The notes beneath the pieces were generated by a model, which saw only the letters and a program-made list of their open reading frames with translations, searched no databases and had not been told where the DNA came from. Of a stretch of DNA of 64,000 nucleotides, positions 25,607-34,211 are shown one piece after another. Every line of letters starts with the position of its first letter. The stretch's first letter is position 1. The stretch comes from Shimia sp022448905 (GTDB lineage: Bacteria > Pseudomonadota > Alphaproteobacteria > Rhodobacterales > Rhodobacteraceae). The stretch is from the NCBI RefSeq assembly GCF_047126315.1, contig NZ_CP138953.1:1426001-1490000 (forward strand). The letters are read 5' to 3'. Position numbers and translations under genes: made by a program.

Positions 25607-26062
25607 ATGGATGCCAAAGATCGTCAGATTATTCGGGCGTTACAGGCCAATGGGCGCATGACCAATCAGGATCTGGCGGAGGCGGTGAATCTGTCCCCCA
25701 GTCCCTGTCTGCGACGGTTGCGCAATTTGGAAAGCTCTGGCGCAATCACCGGCTACGGCGCAGAGGTGGATGCCAAAGCCTATGGCCTGCCGGTGACGGT
25801 GTTTGTGCGGGTGAAACTGGAGCGGCACAATGAAGAGGATGTGCAGCGGTTTGAGCGCGCGGTGATGTTGATTGATGAGGTGCTGGAGTGCCACGTTCTG
25901 ACCGGGGCAACGGATTATCAGCTGCGCGTGGTGGTGGCGGATCTGGAGGCTTATGAGGAATTCATCCGCCTGCGCATTCATCCGATTGGCGGGATTGCCA
26001 GCATCGACACCACCTTTGCCTATGGCACGGTGAAAAAGACCGGCGTGTTTCCGGCTTTATAG
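25607..26062 (+). CDS. mdeR: Lrp/AsnC-family regulator of methionine degradation
   Basis: A 151-residue regulator: N-terminal HTH (DRQIIRALQANGRMTNQDLA, LSPSPCLRRLRNLESSG) and a C-terminal RAM/AsnC effector domain (ECHVLTGATDYQLRVVVADL). Transcribed away from mdeA, as in the P. putida mdeRAB locus where MdeR activates mdeAB. Likely senses methionine or a related amino acid. The ATG at 25607 follows AAGGAGTCGCG. The stop overlaps the 3' end of uxuA by six bases on the other strand. Confidence 0.9.
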   Translation: MDAKDRQIIRALQANGRMTNQDLAEAVNLSPSPCLRRLRNLESSGAITGYGAEVDAKAYGLPVTVFVRVKLERHNEEDVQRFERAVMLIDEVLECHVLTGATDYQLRVVVADLEAYEEFIRLRIHPIGGIASIDTTFAYGTVKKTGVFPAL

Positions 26063-27262
26063 ATCGGCGGTGAGCGCGGTCATCACGCCGCGCAGTTCCG
26101 CCAGCCCTTTGGTGCGGCCAATCAGCGGGTAACCGGGCAGGGTTTCGCTGTGCAGGTCATATAAGATGTGTTGGCCGTGGTCCGGGCGCATGGGGATGTC
26201 CCAATCGCTGCGGCCTTCGGCCTTGCGGCGGGACTCTTCCTTCAGCAGCGCGCGGATGGCGAGGACCATGTCGGTTTGCCCTTCCAGATGCATAGACTCG
26301 TGAAAGCTGAGCTTGTTGCCGTCAGATGGTCCTTGGCGCAGGGTGTTGCGCAGATGGGCAAAATGGATGCGTGGGCCAAGACGGGCGATGAAGTCTTCTG
26401 TGTCAAAGGCCGGGTTCACGCCAAGGGAGCCGGTGCAGAGTGTTGCGCCGTTGGCGGGGCTGTCGATGGCGGAGAGGATGGCCTCGTAATCTGCCGTGGA
26501 GGACATCACGCGGGGCAGTCCTAGCAGAGAGAACGGCGGGTCGTCGGGGTGGCAGCACAGGCGGATGCCGTGTTCTTCGGCCACGGGCACCACTTCGGAC
26601 AGAAAGTCGATCAGGTTGGCGCGCAGCTGGGAGGCGTCGATGTCTTTATATAGAGCAAGTAGGTCCAGCACATCTGTCAGGGTCCAGCTTTCGGTGGCGC
26701 CCGGCAGCCCGGCGACAATGGTGTTCACCAAGCTGGCCTGTGCGGTGTCGTCCAATGCGTTGAAACGGGCACTGGCGGCTTGTTTGGTCTCTGGGCTGTA
26801 ATCGTCTTCTGCGCCGGGACGGGCCAGTAGGAAGAGGTCAAACAGGGCGAAGTCAACCACATCAAAGGCCATGGCGGTGCCGCCGTGGGACATGCGCGCG
26901 GCGAGGTTGGTGCGGGTCCAGTCCAGCACAGGCATGAAGTTGTAACACACCGTCTGGATGCCGCAGCCGGCAAGGTTATGCAGGCTTTCCTTATAAGCGG
27001 CAATGTGCGCGGCGTAGCCGGTGCCTTTGGTCTTTATGACTTCGGAAACCGGCAGGCTTTCCACCACCTCCCAGTTGAGGCCTGTGGGTTGTGGCGTTGG
27101 TTTGGCGATTTCTGCCTGTCGCTCGCGGATGTCACTCTTGGACCAAGGGGTGCCCGGGGGGATGTGATGCAGGGAGGTGACCACGCCTTGCACGCCCACC
27201 TGTGGCAAGTCGTAGATGTCGATCGGGTCAGCCGGACCAAACCAGCGCCATGTCTGCTTCAC
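26057..27262 (-). CDS. uxuA: Mannonate dehydratase
   Basis: A 401-residue enzyme that dehydrates D-mannonate to 2-dehydro-3-deoxy-D-gluconate (KDG) in glucuronate catabolism. N-terminal QTWRWFGPADPI and HHIPPGTPW are typical of UxuA, with metal-binding CCHPDDPPFSLLGLPR, FAHLRN and MRPDHGQ. The length is normal. Divergent from uxaC across 663 bases; the next steps (uxuB, kdgK, eda) are not in the window. Confidence 0.95.
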   Translation of the reverse strand: MKQTWRWFGPADPIDIYDLPQVGVQGVVTSLHHIPPGTPWSKSDIRERQAEIAKPTPQPTGLNWEVVESLPVSEVIKTKGTGYAAHIAAYKESLHNLAGCGIQTVCYNFMPVLDWTRTNLAARMSHGGTAMAFDVVDFALFDLFLLARPGAEDDYSPETKQAASARFNALDDTAQASLVNTIVAGLPGATESWTLTDVLDLLALYKDIDASQLRANLIDFLSEVVPVAEEHGIRLCCHPDDPPFSLLGLPRVMSSTADYEAILSAIDSPANGATLCTGSLGVNPAFDTEDFIARLGPRIHFAHLRNTLRQGPSDGNKLSFHESMHLEGQTDMVLAIRALLKEESRRKAEGRSDWDIPMRPDHGQHILYDLHSETLPGYPLIGRTKGLAELRGVMTALTADL

Positions 27263-27925
27263 AGGGAACTCCTAAGTCAGGTCACGCGTGGGCACGGCCG
27301 AGCGTTTGGGCGAATGGTGCAACCTGAAGGCGGCCCCGGCAAGGGAAAATTTCGCGCATTTGCAGATGGTTGCTGCTGGGAGATGCTATAATGTTGCCGT
27401 TGGGTCATCTTTGCCATGGCGGGCGCCTGAGTTTGCGTCTTTAACGTGCTCTGTGGTCACGTCTTAGGCTGATTTGAGGTCGTTTGGGAGGGGCGTTCTG
27501 GCCAGCCTTTTGGGAATTTAGGTGGCATTTTATGTTTGTTTTCAGGAGTGTGGTGGTAGTGGGGCGCGCCAAAACGTGCCTCCGAGATGGCGGCGATCAC
27601 ATCCTTGGGTTGATTTCGAAGCAGCGCTTTATAAGAAGTGTTTGTAATTTCATGTGGTTGCTAAAGATGTCGTGAACGTGCAGCTTTTCGTGGCGCTTTG
27701 CCTGCACGGCATGGGTGTTTTCTTATCTTGTGAATTTTGAGCTGTGCTTAGGCTGCGCGCGCCAATGTGCCCGACTCGTGCCGTGTGCGTTAGCGGAACA
27801 TAAATCTCTCTATGTGCCTTTGGCTGGGAATGACTTGGGCCTGTTGTGTACGCATTGCGCGTATACGCGGGGCCGTGTGGGGCGCCCGCGCCGGGGGCTC
27901 TGCCAGCACAGAGAGACGTTTGACG
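27263..27925. other. Divergent uxuA-uxaC intergenic region
   Basis: 663 bases without a supportable gene (a 63-codon frame at 27484-27675 has no good start or family). It must hold both promoters. A perfect 12-bp palindrome (27858-27869) stands 56 bases before the uxaC start. The rest shows no repeat or RNA that I recognise. Confidence 0.5.
27858..27869. promoter_or_regulatory. Perfect palindrome upstream of uxaC, candidate operator
   Basis: CGCGTATACGCG reads the same on both strands. It lies 56 bases upstream of uxaC in the divergent promoter region, a sensible place for a LacI- or GntR-type sugar-acid repressor. No regulator gene is adjacent. Confidence 0.4.
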
Positions 27926-29341
27926 ATGAGCCAGGCACTGACTTCCTTGACCGGACACACCACGCCGATCCTGACCCTGCCGGATGCGGCGCAGGACATT
28001 TATGACGGTGTGCGCGATATGCCGATTATCTCGCCGCACGGCCATTGTGATCCGAGCTGGTTTGCCGAGAACAAGGCCTTTAGTGATCCGGCGGAGCTGT
28101 TGATCATTCCCGACCACTACATTTTCCGCATGCTCTACAGCCAGGGTGTGCCTTTGGAGGAGCTGGGCATTGGCGTGCCGCCGGAGAAACGGGATGCGCG
28201 GGCGATCTTCCGCATCTTCGCCAATCACTGGCACAAGTTCCGCGGCACGCCCAGTGATGCCTGGTTTGCCACCACCATGGCGCGGACCTTTGGCATTACC
28301 GCCACGCTGAATCGTGAAAACGCGGATGTGTTTTATGACAAGATCGACGCAGAACTGAAGGCGGCGCGGTTGCGGCCGCAGGCGTTGTTGGAAGAGTTCA
28401 ACATCGAAGTGCTGGCAACAACGGATGGCGCGTTGTCGGACCTTGGTCACCACAAGGCGGCGCGGAAACAGAAGCTGAGCGGCAAGATCATCCCGACCTT
28501 CCGCCCAGACAGCATTCTGGATCCCAAGCATCCGGGTTTCAAAAAAGACATCGTTAAGCTGGCCGACATAACCGGGCAGGACACTGAGAAATTTGCCGGA
28601 TACCTTGAGGCGCTGCGGGATCGGCGGGCGCATTTCATGGCCTATGGCGCGACGGCGACCGACCATTCTGTGGCGAACCTTATGACCTGCTATCTCACTG
28701 AGAAGCGCGCTTCAGAGCTTTATGCCAAGGCGCGCAGCGGGAAGATCACGCCAAAAGAGGCGCAGGTGTTCTACGGCCATATGCTGACCGAGATGGCGCA
28801 GATGTCGGCTGAGGATGGTCTGGTGATGCAGATCCATGCCGGCAGCAAACGCAACACCAACAAGGCGCTCTATGACAAGTTTGGCGCGCATATGGGGGCG
28901 GATATGCCGGTGCGCGTGGATTGGGTGGATGGCATGGAGGCCTTGCTCAATCGCGTGGGCAATGAGCGCGACATGAACATCCTGCTGTTTACACTGGATG
29001 AAAGCGCCTATGCGCGTGAATTGGCCCCGATGGCGGGGCACTGGCCAGCCTTGCGGCTGGGTCCTCCGTGGTGGTTCCATGACAGCGCCAATGGCATCGC
29101 GCGCTATCTGGATCAGGTGGTGGAGACGGCTGGCTATTGGAACCTAGCGGGCTTCAATGATGACACGCGGGCGCTGATGTCGATCCCGGCGCGGCACGAC
29201 ATGTGGCGACGGGGAGTGAGCCTGCATCTGGCCGCCCAGCGGGGCCGTGGCATTTTGGGGCGCAGTGACGTGGACGAGATTGCCTGTCTGTTGTGTCGCG
29301 ATCTCGCAATTGATGCCTATAAGTTGGGAAAAGTTGTTTAG
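27926..29341 (+). CDS. uxaC: Glucuronate isomerase
   Basis: A 471-residue uronate isomerase converting D-glucuronate to fructuronate (and galacturonate to tagaturonate). The amidohydrolase-like metal site is seen in ISPHGHCDPSWFA, with DHYIFRMLYSQG, QIHAGSKRNTN and the C-terminal LGPPWWFHDS. The ATG at 27926 begins MSQALTSLTGHTTP. Together with uxuA it supplies two steps of hexuronate use. Confidence 0.96.
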   Translation: MSQALTSLTGHTTPILTLPDAAQDIYDGVRDMPIISPHGHCDPSWFAENKAFSDPAELLIIPDHYIFRMLYSQGVPLEELGIGVPPEKRDARAIFRIFANHWHKFRGTPSDAWFATTMARTFGITATLNRENADVFYDKIDAELKAARLRPQALLEEFNIEVLATTDGALSDLGHHKAARKQKLSGKIIPTFRPDSILDPKHPGFKKDIVKLADITGQDTEKFAGYLEALRDRRAHFMAYGATATDHSVANLMTCYLTEKRASELYAKARSGKITPKEAQVFYGHMLTEMAQMSAEDGLVMQIHAGSKRNTNKALYDKFGAHMGADMPVRVDWVDGMEALLNRVGNERDMNILLFTLDESAYARELAPMAGHWPALRLGPPWWFHDSANGIARYLDQVVETAGYWNLAGFNDDTRALMSIPARHDMWRRGVSLHLAAQRGRGILGRSDVDEIACLLCRDLAIDAYKLGKVV

Positions 29342-29388
29342 CGCGCTTTTGGTGCCTAAAAACAATACCAATTTGCCCGAAGACGCAC

Positions 29389-29423
29389 CCCCGCAGTTGG
29401 CGCCGCTGCGGGGATTTTCTGTG
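29389..29423 (+). terminator. Rho-independent terminator after uxaC
   Basis: CCCCGCAG (29389-29396) pairs with CTGCGGGG (29406-29413), followed by ATTTTCTGTG and further T residues. About 48 bases after the uxaC stop. Confidence 0.8.
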
Positions 29424-30160
29424 TTTTTGGCGGGGGTTAATTGAGGCTGTTTTGCCATAATGGCAGGGCTACGCACAGAAGCTGTTGCTTTTTTACGACT
29501 TTGAAACATGCGCGTGAATTTTGCGGCGGAAAGTTGCCGGCGGCCCGAATCTTGAATTTCTGGAGGCGTCTGTATGGCGGTAATGTCTGCAGGAAAGGCA
29601 TCTTTGCCGGGAGGTAATTTTGAAGATTGAAAAAAAATTCAAGAACTGAGTAACGCTGTTATTTAAGCCGCGCACACGCGTTTCAAGATAGGTTTTGCGA
29701 CTTTTAGAGGGCTGTGAAAATTGGTTATTGAAGATGGTTTCGCCCCATTGTTTTGAGTTTATTTTATTGACTTTCCTTTTGTTTTTCGGCTTTTATCCGC
29801 GCAGCGCCCGAGGGCGTCAAAACGAATTTTTGGGCTAATACTCACCATGTATACTCTTACTTGCGCTCAGCCGGAGCCAGGCAGCAACATTCAGTTCTTC
29901 AATGGACCAAAGGATCAAACGGACGTCTGCAGCAAAAATTGACGTTGCGGCATTAGAAGATCGGTAACCACTTTCGCAAATACAGTCCCCTCAAGAGCAC
30001 CCGAACGGGGGCTTCCTTGGCATTGTCCAACAGCATGCTTAGGGAACTGGCGGAATGCCTCTGTATTCGGGGCGACTCCAGCGGTATGAAGGGCGTGCGC
30101 TTTGGTGCAAATAACAGGAAGTTGAAGACCAGAATGGTTGTTGAAGCGAAGCTGGGAAAA
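29424..30160. other. AT-rich intergenic region before the capsule-type locus
   Basis: About 740 bases with no supported gene. AT content is clearly higher than in flanking genes, including several A and T runs around 29625-29780. A possible -35-like TTGACT occurs at 29767-29772, but no convincing -10 partner was settled on. Upstream in-frame codons of the exporter (30017-30160) lack homology-like features and are taken as leader. Confidence 0.4.
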
Positions 30161-31282
30161 ATGCGGTGGGGCCGGGCGATTGTTGCGGCTGTTTTCGTGT
30201 TGGCTGTAGCAGGCTGTTCGACCTTGCCTGGCCAGGGCACCAGCCGGGCGATGATCACGATGACGGATCAGGTGGCAAATGACGAAAATGTCACGCGTGA
30301 TTTTGCCCTGGTGCCGGTGACGCCAGCGGTGATTGGCAAAGTCGGAGCGCCGGTGAAGGGCGGTTTTGCGGGCAGTGTCAGTTCACGCAGCACGTCAAGT
30401 GCCGGTACCCGTATTCGTGTGGGGGATCGTCTGACCGTGCGGATCTGGGAGAGCTCTCCGGAAGGGTTGTTTTCCACCGTTGAGCAGAAGTCTTCTGCGA
30501 TCCCGGTGATTGTCAGCAACGACGGCAATATCAATATCCCCTATGTCGGAAATCTGCCGGTCATTGGCCTGACTGTAGATCAAGTGCGCTCGCAAGTGGC
30601 CGATGGGTTGCGCGGCAAAGCGGTTGATCCCGAGGTCTCCGTCATCCTCGAAAAAGGTGGCGCGCAGAGCGTGACCGTGGTGGGGGATGCACGCGCGCCC
30701 GGTCGGTTTGATATTCCCGCTAGCGGATTGCGACTTTTGGATGCGGTGGCCACGGCTGGTGGCGCAACCCAGCCCACCCATGACATGGAAGTGAGCCTGG
30801 TGCGCGGCAGTTCCGTCGCCCGCGCGCGTTTGGATGAGGTGATTTCCACCGGCAGCGCCAATGTATGGTTGCAGCCGCGTGACACGGTGCAGCTGCTACA
30901 CAAGCCGCGCACGTTCTCGGCCTTTGGAGCCGTAAGCAAGCCTTCTCAATACCCTTTTGGCACTGAGACCGTCACCTTGGCGGAAGCGATCAGCAAGGTA
31001 GGTGGTTTGGACGATAAGACCGCAGATGACAGCGGTGTATTTCTGTTCCGGTTTGAACACCAGGCGCGGGTGCAGAGCACCGGTGTGAAGCTGCCTGATC
31101 GCGCCTATTCTGACGGCGTGCCAACGATCTATTGGGTCGATATGAACTCGCCTGAGGCGATTTTTATGACCCAAGCCTTCGCGATGCGGGACAAAGATGT
31201 GCTCTTTGTCGCAAATGCGCCATCGACCGACCTTGCCAAATTCGTCGCTATCGTGGCGGCCACACTAGCGTTAGCGAGCTAA
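30161..31282 (+). CDS. Capsule/polysaccharide export outer-membrane lipoprotein (Wza/KpsD/CtrA type)
   Basis: About 373 residues from the ATG at 30161. The signal has a lipobox (AVFVLAVAGC-S) giving an acylated Cys. The polysaccharide export domain (RIRVGDRLTVRIWES, GNINIPYVGNLPVIGLTVDQV) and SLBB-type domains (VTVVGDARAPGRFDIPASG, FSAFGAVSKPSQYPFG) follow, with a C-terminal hydrophobic end (LAKFVAIVAATLALAS) matching the outer-membrane helix of Wza. Alternative starts at 30134, 30086 or 30017 exist; 30161 gives the best lipoprotein signal. First gene of the surface-polymer locus. Confidence 0.87.
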   Translation: MRWGRAIVAAVFVLAVAGCSTLPGQGTSRAMITMTDQVANDENVTRDFALVPVTPAVIGKVGAPVKGGFAGSVSSRSTSSAGTRIRVGDRLTVRIWESSPEGLFSTVEQKSSAIPVIVSNDGNINIPYVGNLPVIGLTVDQVRSQVADGLRGKAVDPEVSVILEKGGAQSVTVVGDARAPGRFDIPASGLRLLDAVATAGGATQPTHDMEVSLVRGSSVARARLDEVISTGSANVWLQPRDTVQLLHKPRTFSAFGAVSKPSQYPFGTETVTLAEAISKVGGLDDKTADDSGVFLFRFEHQARVQSTGVKLPDRAYSDGVPTIYWVDMNSPEAIFMTQAFAMRDKDVLFVANAPSTDLAKFVAIVAATLALAS

Positions 31283-31342
31283 AGAAAGAGCCTACATAGA
31301 TTAACACGCCCACATCCCGAACCGCAGGTTTCCTTCCTGCTG

Positions 31343-32029
31343 TTGTCGGGTGGTGTGGGCGCGCGATCCAACCATCACGAGCCAAAGCAGTTTTATAAAC
31401 TGGCAGGCCATCCGATGGTGGCTCACTCGATAATCGCGGCGGTGCGGACCCCAAATGTGGCTGAGATTGTTGTCAATGCTCCTGAAGGCTATGAGGAGCG
31501 TACACGTGAAATTATGGAAGCCTATTGCGCAGGCTTGCCATATAAAATTATTCCGGCCGGCGCGACGCGCCAAGAAAGCTGTGAGGCTTTGGCCAAGGCC
31601 GCTGATAAAGACATAGTGCTGCTTCACGAGGCGGCTCGTCCTTTTATCAAGGTCGATATGTTGACGGACTTGATTGAGAACTCTGCCGTGAATGCTGGCT
31701 ATTGTCTGGCTATCTCGTTTTCCATGTGCCGGATCGACTCTGAGACACGCCTTGTTAAGCGCGGTGTGTCACGGGAGAAAGTTTTTGATATACAGTTGCC
31801 ACAAAAATTTGAGCGGGACACTTTGCTTGCGGCCCATGCAAAGGCCCGAAAGAAAGCCAAGGCTTACAATGAAGACTCGGTCATGGTGGTCAAAATGACC
31901 AAACAGCCAGTCCTTTCTTTGGAAGGGTCCAGTCGAAACATCAAAATTACCACACCTGAAGATTTCATTATAGCAGAAGGCATGATGAAGGATTTCCACA
32001 GCAAAGGAAAAGTACCTGCCCATGACTAA
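31343..32029 (+). CDS. IspD-like nucleotide (CDP) cytidylyltransferase, likely for a capsule polyol
   Basis: About 228 residues from TTG at 31343. The cytidylyltransferase core is clear: SGGVGARSNHHEPKQFYKL (the GGxGxR...PKQ CTP loop), ATRQESC, LLHEAARPFI, ITTPEDFIIAE. Placed before an SDR with an 8-base overlap it mirrors the two halves of Haemophilus Bcs1, which makes CDP-ribitol, rather than isoprenoid IspD. The family's first strand (VSFLLL) is encoded just upstream in the same open frame, but no ATG, GTG or TTG precedes it after the TAA at 31280; so the true start is either TTG 31343, a CTG at 31337/31340, or the 5' end is damaged. Confidence 0.8.
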   Translation: MSGGVGARSNHHEPKQFYKLAGHPMVAHSIIAAVRTPNVAEIVVNAPEGYEERTREIMEAYCAGLPYKIIPAGATRQESCEALAKAADKDIVLLHEAARPFIKVDMLTDLIENSAVNAGYCLAISFSMCRIDSETRLVKRGVSREKVFDIQLPQKFERDTLLAAHAKARKKAKAYNEDSVMVVKMTKQPVLSLEGSSRNIKITTPEDFIIAEGMMKDFHSKGKVPAHD

Positions 32030-32726
32030 GACTGTTCTAATTAGCGGTGCTTCAAAGGGCATCGGCCTCGCAACGGCCCGCCGCTTTGCCCGGGGCATGG
32101 ATGATGTGAGCTGCATTGTCATGGTCGCGCGACAATCTGATACTTTTGACAGCGCGGTGGCTGAGGTGCGGGCGATTTCCGGGAACCGGCAGATCTTTCA
32201 AGTGGAAGCAGATCTTTCTGATCCAGAGGCGGTCAAGTGTGTTTTTGATCGCTTGGATGCTGAAAACGTTACGGTCAACTATATCATCAACAACGCGGCG
32301 TTCACAAAGCCAGCGTCGATCAACGAAACTCACATGGCCGATTTCGAGCGCACCATGCGGGTGAATGTTTATGCGCCCTTCCGCTTTGTGCAGGAAGCGC
32401 TGCTACGAAACCATCCGCTTGAGAAAATCATCAACATTGCGTCCACGGCAGGTATCAACGGGCGTTCCGGCTGGTTGTCTTATTCAACCTCCAAAGCGGC
32501 GGTGATCAATATGTCCGAGGTCATGCGGGAAGAATTGGCGCCTTATGGTGTGGACGTGGTGTGCCTGTCGCCAGGTCGTTGCGCCACTGAATTGCGCAAA
32601 ACCCTTGCACCAGACGAGGATCCAGCAACTATTATGCAGCCAGAACAGGTTGCAGACGTGATTGCCATGATGTCTTCACCTACAGGCAAGATGCTATTGA
32701 GTGAAAATTTGGTAGTGCGCACCTAA
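32022..32726 (+). CDS. SDR family oxidoreductase, putative ribulose-5-phosphate reductase partner
   Basis: A 234-residue classical SDR: cofactor loop SGASKGIGLATA, NNAA, catalytic IASTAGINGR and YSTSK. Its start overlaps the cytidylyltransferase by eight bases, so the two are translated together. In Bcs1-type enzymes the SDR half reduces ribulose-5-phosphate to ribitol-5-phosphate before CDP transfer; that role is inferred here from gene pairing and neighbours. Confidence 0.85.
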   Translation: MTKTVLISGASKGIGLATARRFARGMDDVSCIVMVARQSDTFDSAVAEVRAISGNRQIFQVEADLSDPEAVKCVFDRLDAENVTVNYIINNAAFTKPASINETHMADFERTMRVNVYAPFRFVQEALLRNHPLEKIINIASTAGINGRSGWLSYSTSKAAVINMSEVMREELAPYGVDVVCLSPGRCATELRKTLAPDEDPATIMQPEQVADVIAMMSSPTGKMLLSENLVVRT

Positions 32727-32729
32727 ACC

Positions 32730-34031
32730 ATGTTGAAAGTGCGGGACACGGATAGTTTGGTTACGCGAAAAGAAACCACAGACGACCAGCAGGACGATCC
32801 AGCAGGGGACACGCCTGAGGAACGGCCTTCGCCGGTTGCCGTGCGCGATGTGGAAACCGTGCCCAACCAAGCAGTTTATATGGACAGTCCGGTTCTGTCG
32901 GCGGTCAATCAAATCCGTCCGTTTTTTGAGAGTGGCGCCTACGGTAAGTCTGACACGCCGTTGCTGTTGCGGCATCGAGCATTGATCCGGATGCAGCGCC
33001 TGTTCAGCCGATTGCCCTCCGATTTGGATGTGCGGCCGGTCAGTAGCGGCGCCAATGGTACACGTTTTCCCCTGCGTCCCGGTGGCGTGCTGTTTTACCC
33101 GTACAACTCGCAGTCAAATTTAGAAACAGTTGCCAATCGTTCTTTCCGTCACGTGCTCACGTTGCATGGGGAAAGCAACAAGGGGGCGTCCGTCCGACCT
33201 GCTGCACGGATGTATGACTACGTTTCCATTGCGGGACCGCTGGCGCGAGATCGCTATTTGGAAGCTGGTATTTTTACCGCATCCGACGTGGATCAGGGCC
33301 GGCTCGTGATGATGGGCGATACGTTTGTGCAGTCCATGCCGTGGATCAAGCCTATGCGCATCACGGATACTGCGCCGGTGATCTTTTATTCGCCAACTTG
33401 GGAAGGCTATGGCGGAGAAGCAGACAACTACAGTTCTGTTGTGGGGCTGCGAGGCTTTATGGCGGTTCTGAAAGCGGCATGCGCTTTGGATTTGCACCGG
33501 GTTGTGGTCAAGCCGCATCCGTACTTGGGTATGCTGCGTCCCGCAATGGTGCGCGAGTTCATTTCTGGCATCCGCCTTTTGCGCCGGTCTGGCTTGCAGG
33601 TCGCCGTGGTGTTGCGTAACGCCAGCCTCCAGCTGCGGTTCGGGTGTCACACCCAGTTGAGCCGGTTGGTCACAATTGAAGAGGATGACAGCGCGCCAGT
33701 TGCCGTGGCTTTGGCGCTTTGCGATATTTCCGGCATGGAGGCCATTTTCCTCAAACAACGTATCCGCCATATGGTTTTGGCACGGGAAAGCGATGTTCCC
33801 AGAGGGTTGGAGACGATCTACGAGCACAAGTCGATTATGTCGCATCAGGATCCAGAAACTGCTGTAATGGACTATCTCAATGGGGCCGACGAAACGGATG
33901 CAGCGCATCGCAAGATGGTGTTTGGCTGGCAGAACCCGGAATTGGAAGGCATGTCGGCCAGCTCCGCGCGGCGTTGGATGATTGACTATGTGGGGCGCGA
34001 TCCTTTCTGGTCTCAGGCCAAGTCAATTTGA
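32730..34031 (+). CDS. Putative polyol-phosphate transferase/polymerase (CDP-glycerol transferase-like, TagB/TagF type)
   Basis: A 433-residue protein. After a polar N-terminal 50 residues it shows a GT-B pattern reminiscent of the TagB/TagF family: VLTLHGESNKGAS (equivalent of HGxxxK), MYDYVSIAGPLARDRY, VMMGDTF, FYSPTWEGYG (the aPTWR motif), VVVKPHPY (kxHP) and ALCDISGMEAIFL in place of the usual TDYSS segment. Not a close member by eye. Starts three bases after the SDR stop. With the CDP-polyol genes upstream it would polymerise or transfer phosphopolyol. A different GT-B glycosyltransferase is the main alternative. Confidence 0.6.
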   Translation: MLKVRDTDSLVTRKETTDDQQDDPAGDTPEERPSPVAVRDVETVPNQAVYMDSPVLSAVNQIRPFFESGAYGKSDTPLLLRHRALIRMQRLFSRLPSDLDVRPVSSGANGTRFPLRPGGVLFYPYNSQSNLETVANRSFRHVLTLHGESNKGASVRPAARMYDYVSIAGPLARDRYLEAGIFTASDVDQGRLVMMGDTFVQSMPWIKPMRITDTAPVIFYSPTWEGYGGEADNYSSVVGLRGFMAVLKAACALDLHRVVVKPHPYLGMLRPAMVREFISGIRLLRRSGLQVAVVLRNASLQLRFGCHTQLSRLVTIEEDDSAPVAVALALCDISGMEAIFLKQRIRHMVLARESDVPRGLETIYEHKSIMSHQDPETAVMDYLNGADETDAAHRKMVFGWQNPELEGMSASSARRWMIDYVGRDPFWSQAKSI

Positions 34032-34211
34032 GACGGTTTGAGGCTCTTCAACGCATTGAAAGTCTCGGACGTGCTGCAATCTTGTTATAGCAGTTTTCTA
34101 GGTTATCTCACACAATGCGCAATATTGCTGTTGCGCGCGCACTTTGCCCCAAGACAGTGGGGGCGTGTGGCAGACACAGGCCGGTGCCAGTAGGCGCATG
34201 AAAGGTAAGAC
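34032..34211. other. 180-base spacer inside the capsule-type locus
   Basis: No gene. A GCGCAA (34117-34122) / TTGCGC (34131-34136) dyad is present. The spacer probably carries a second promoter for the exporter genes. Confidence 0.4.

Noticed and set aside
27484..27675. 63-codon frame between uxuA and uxaC
   Set aside because: Weak start context and no recognisable features.
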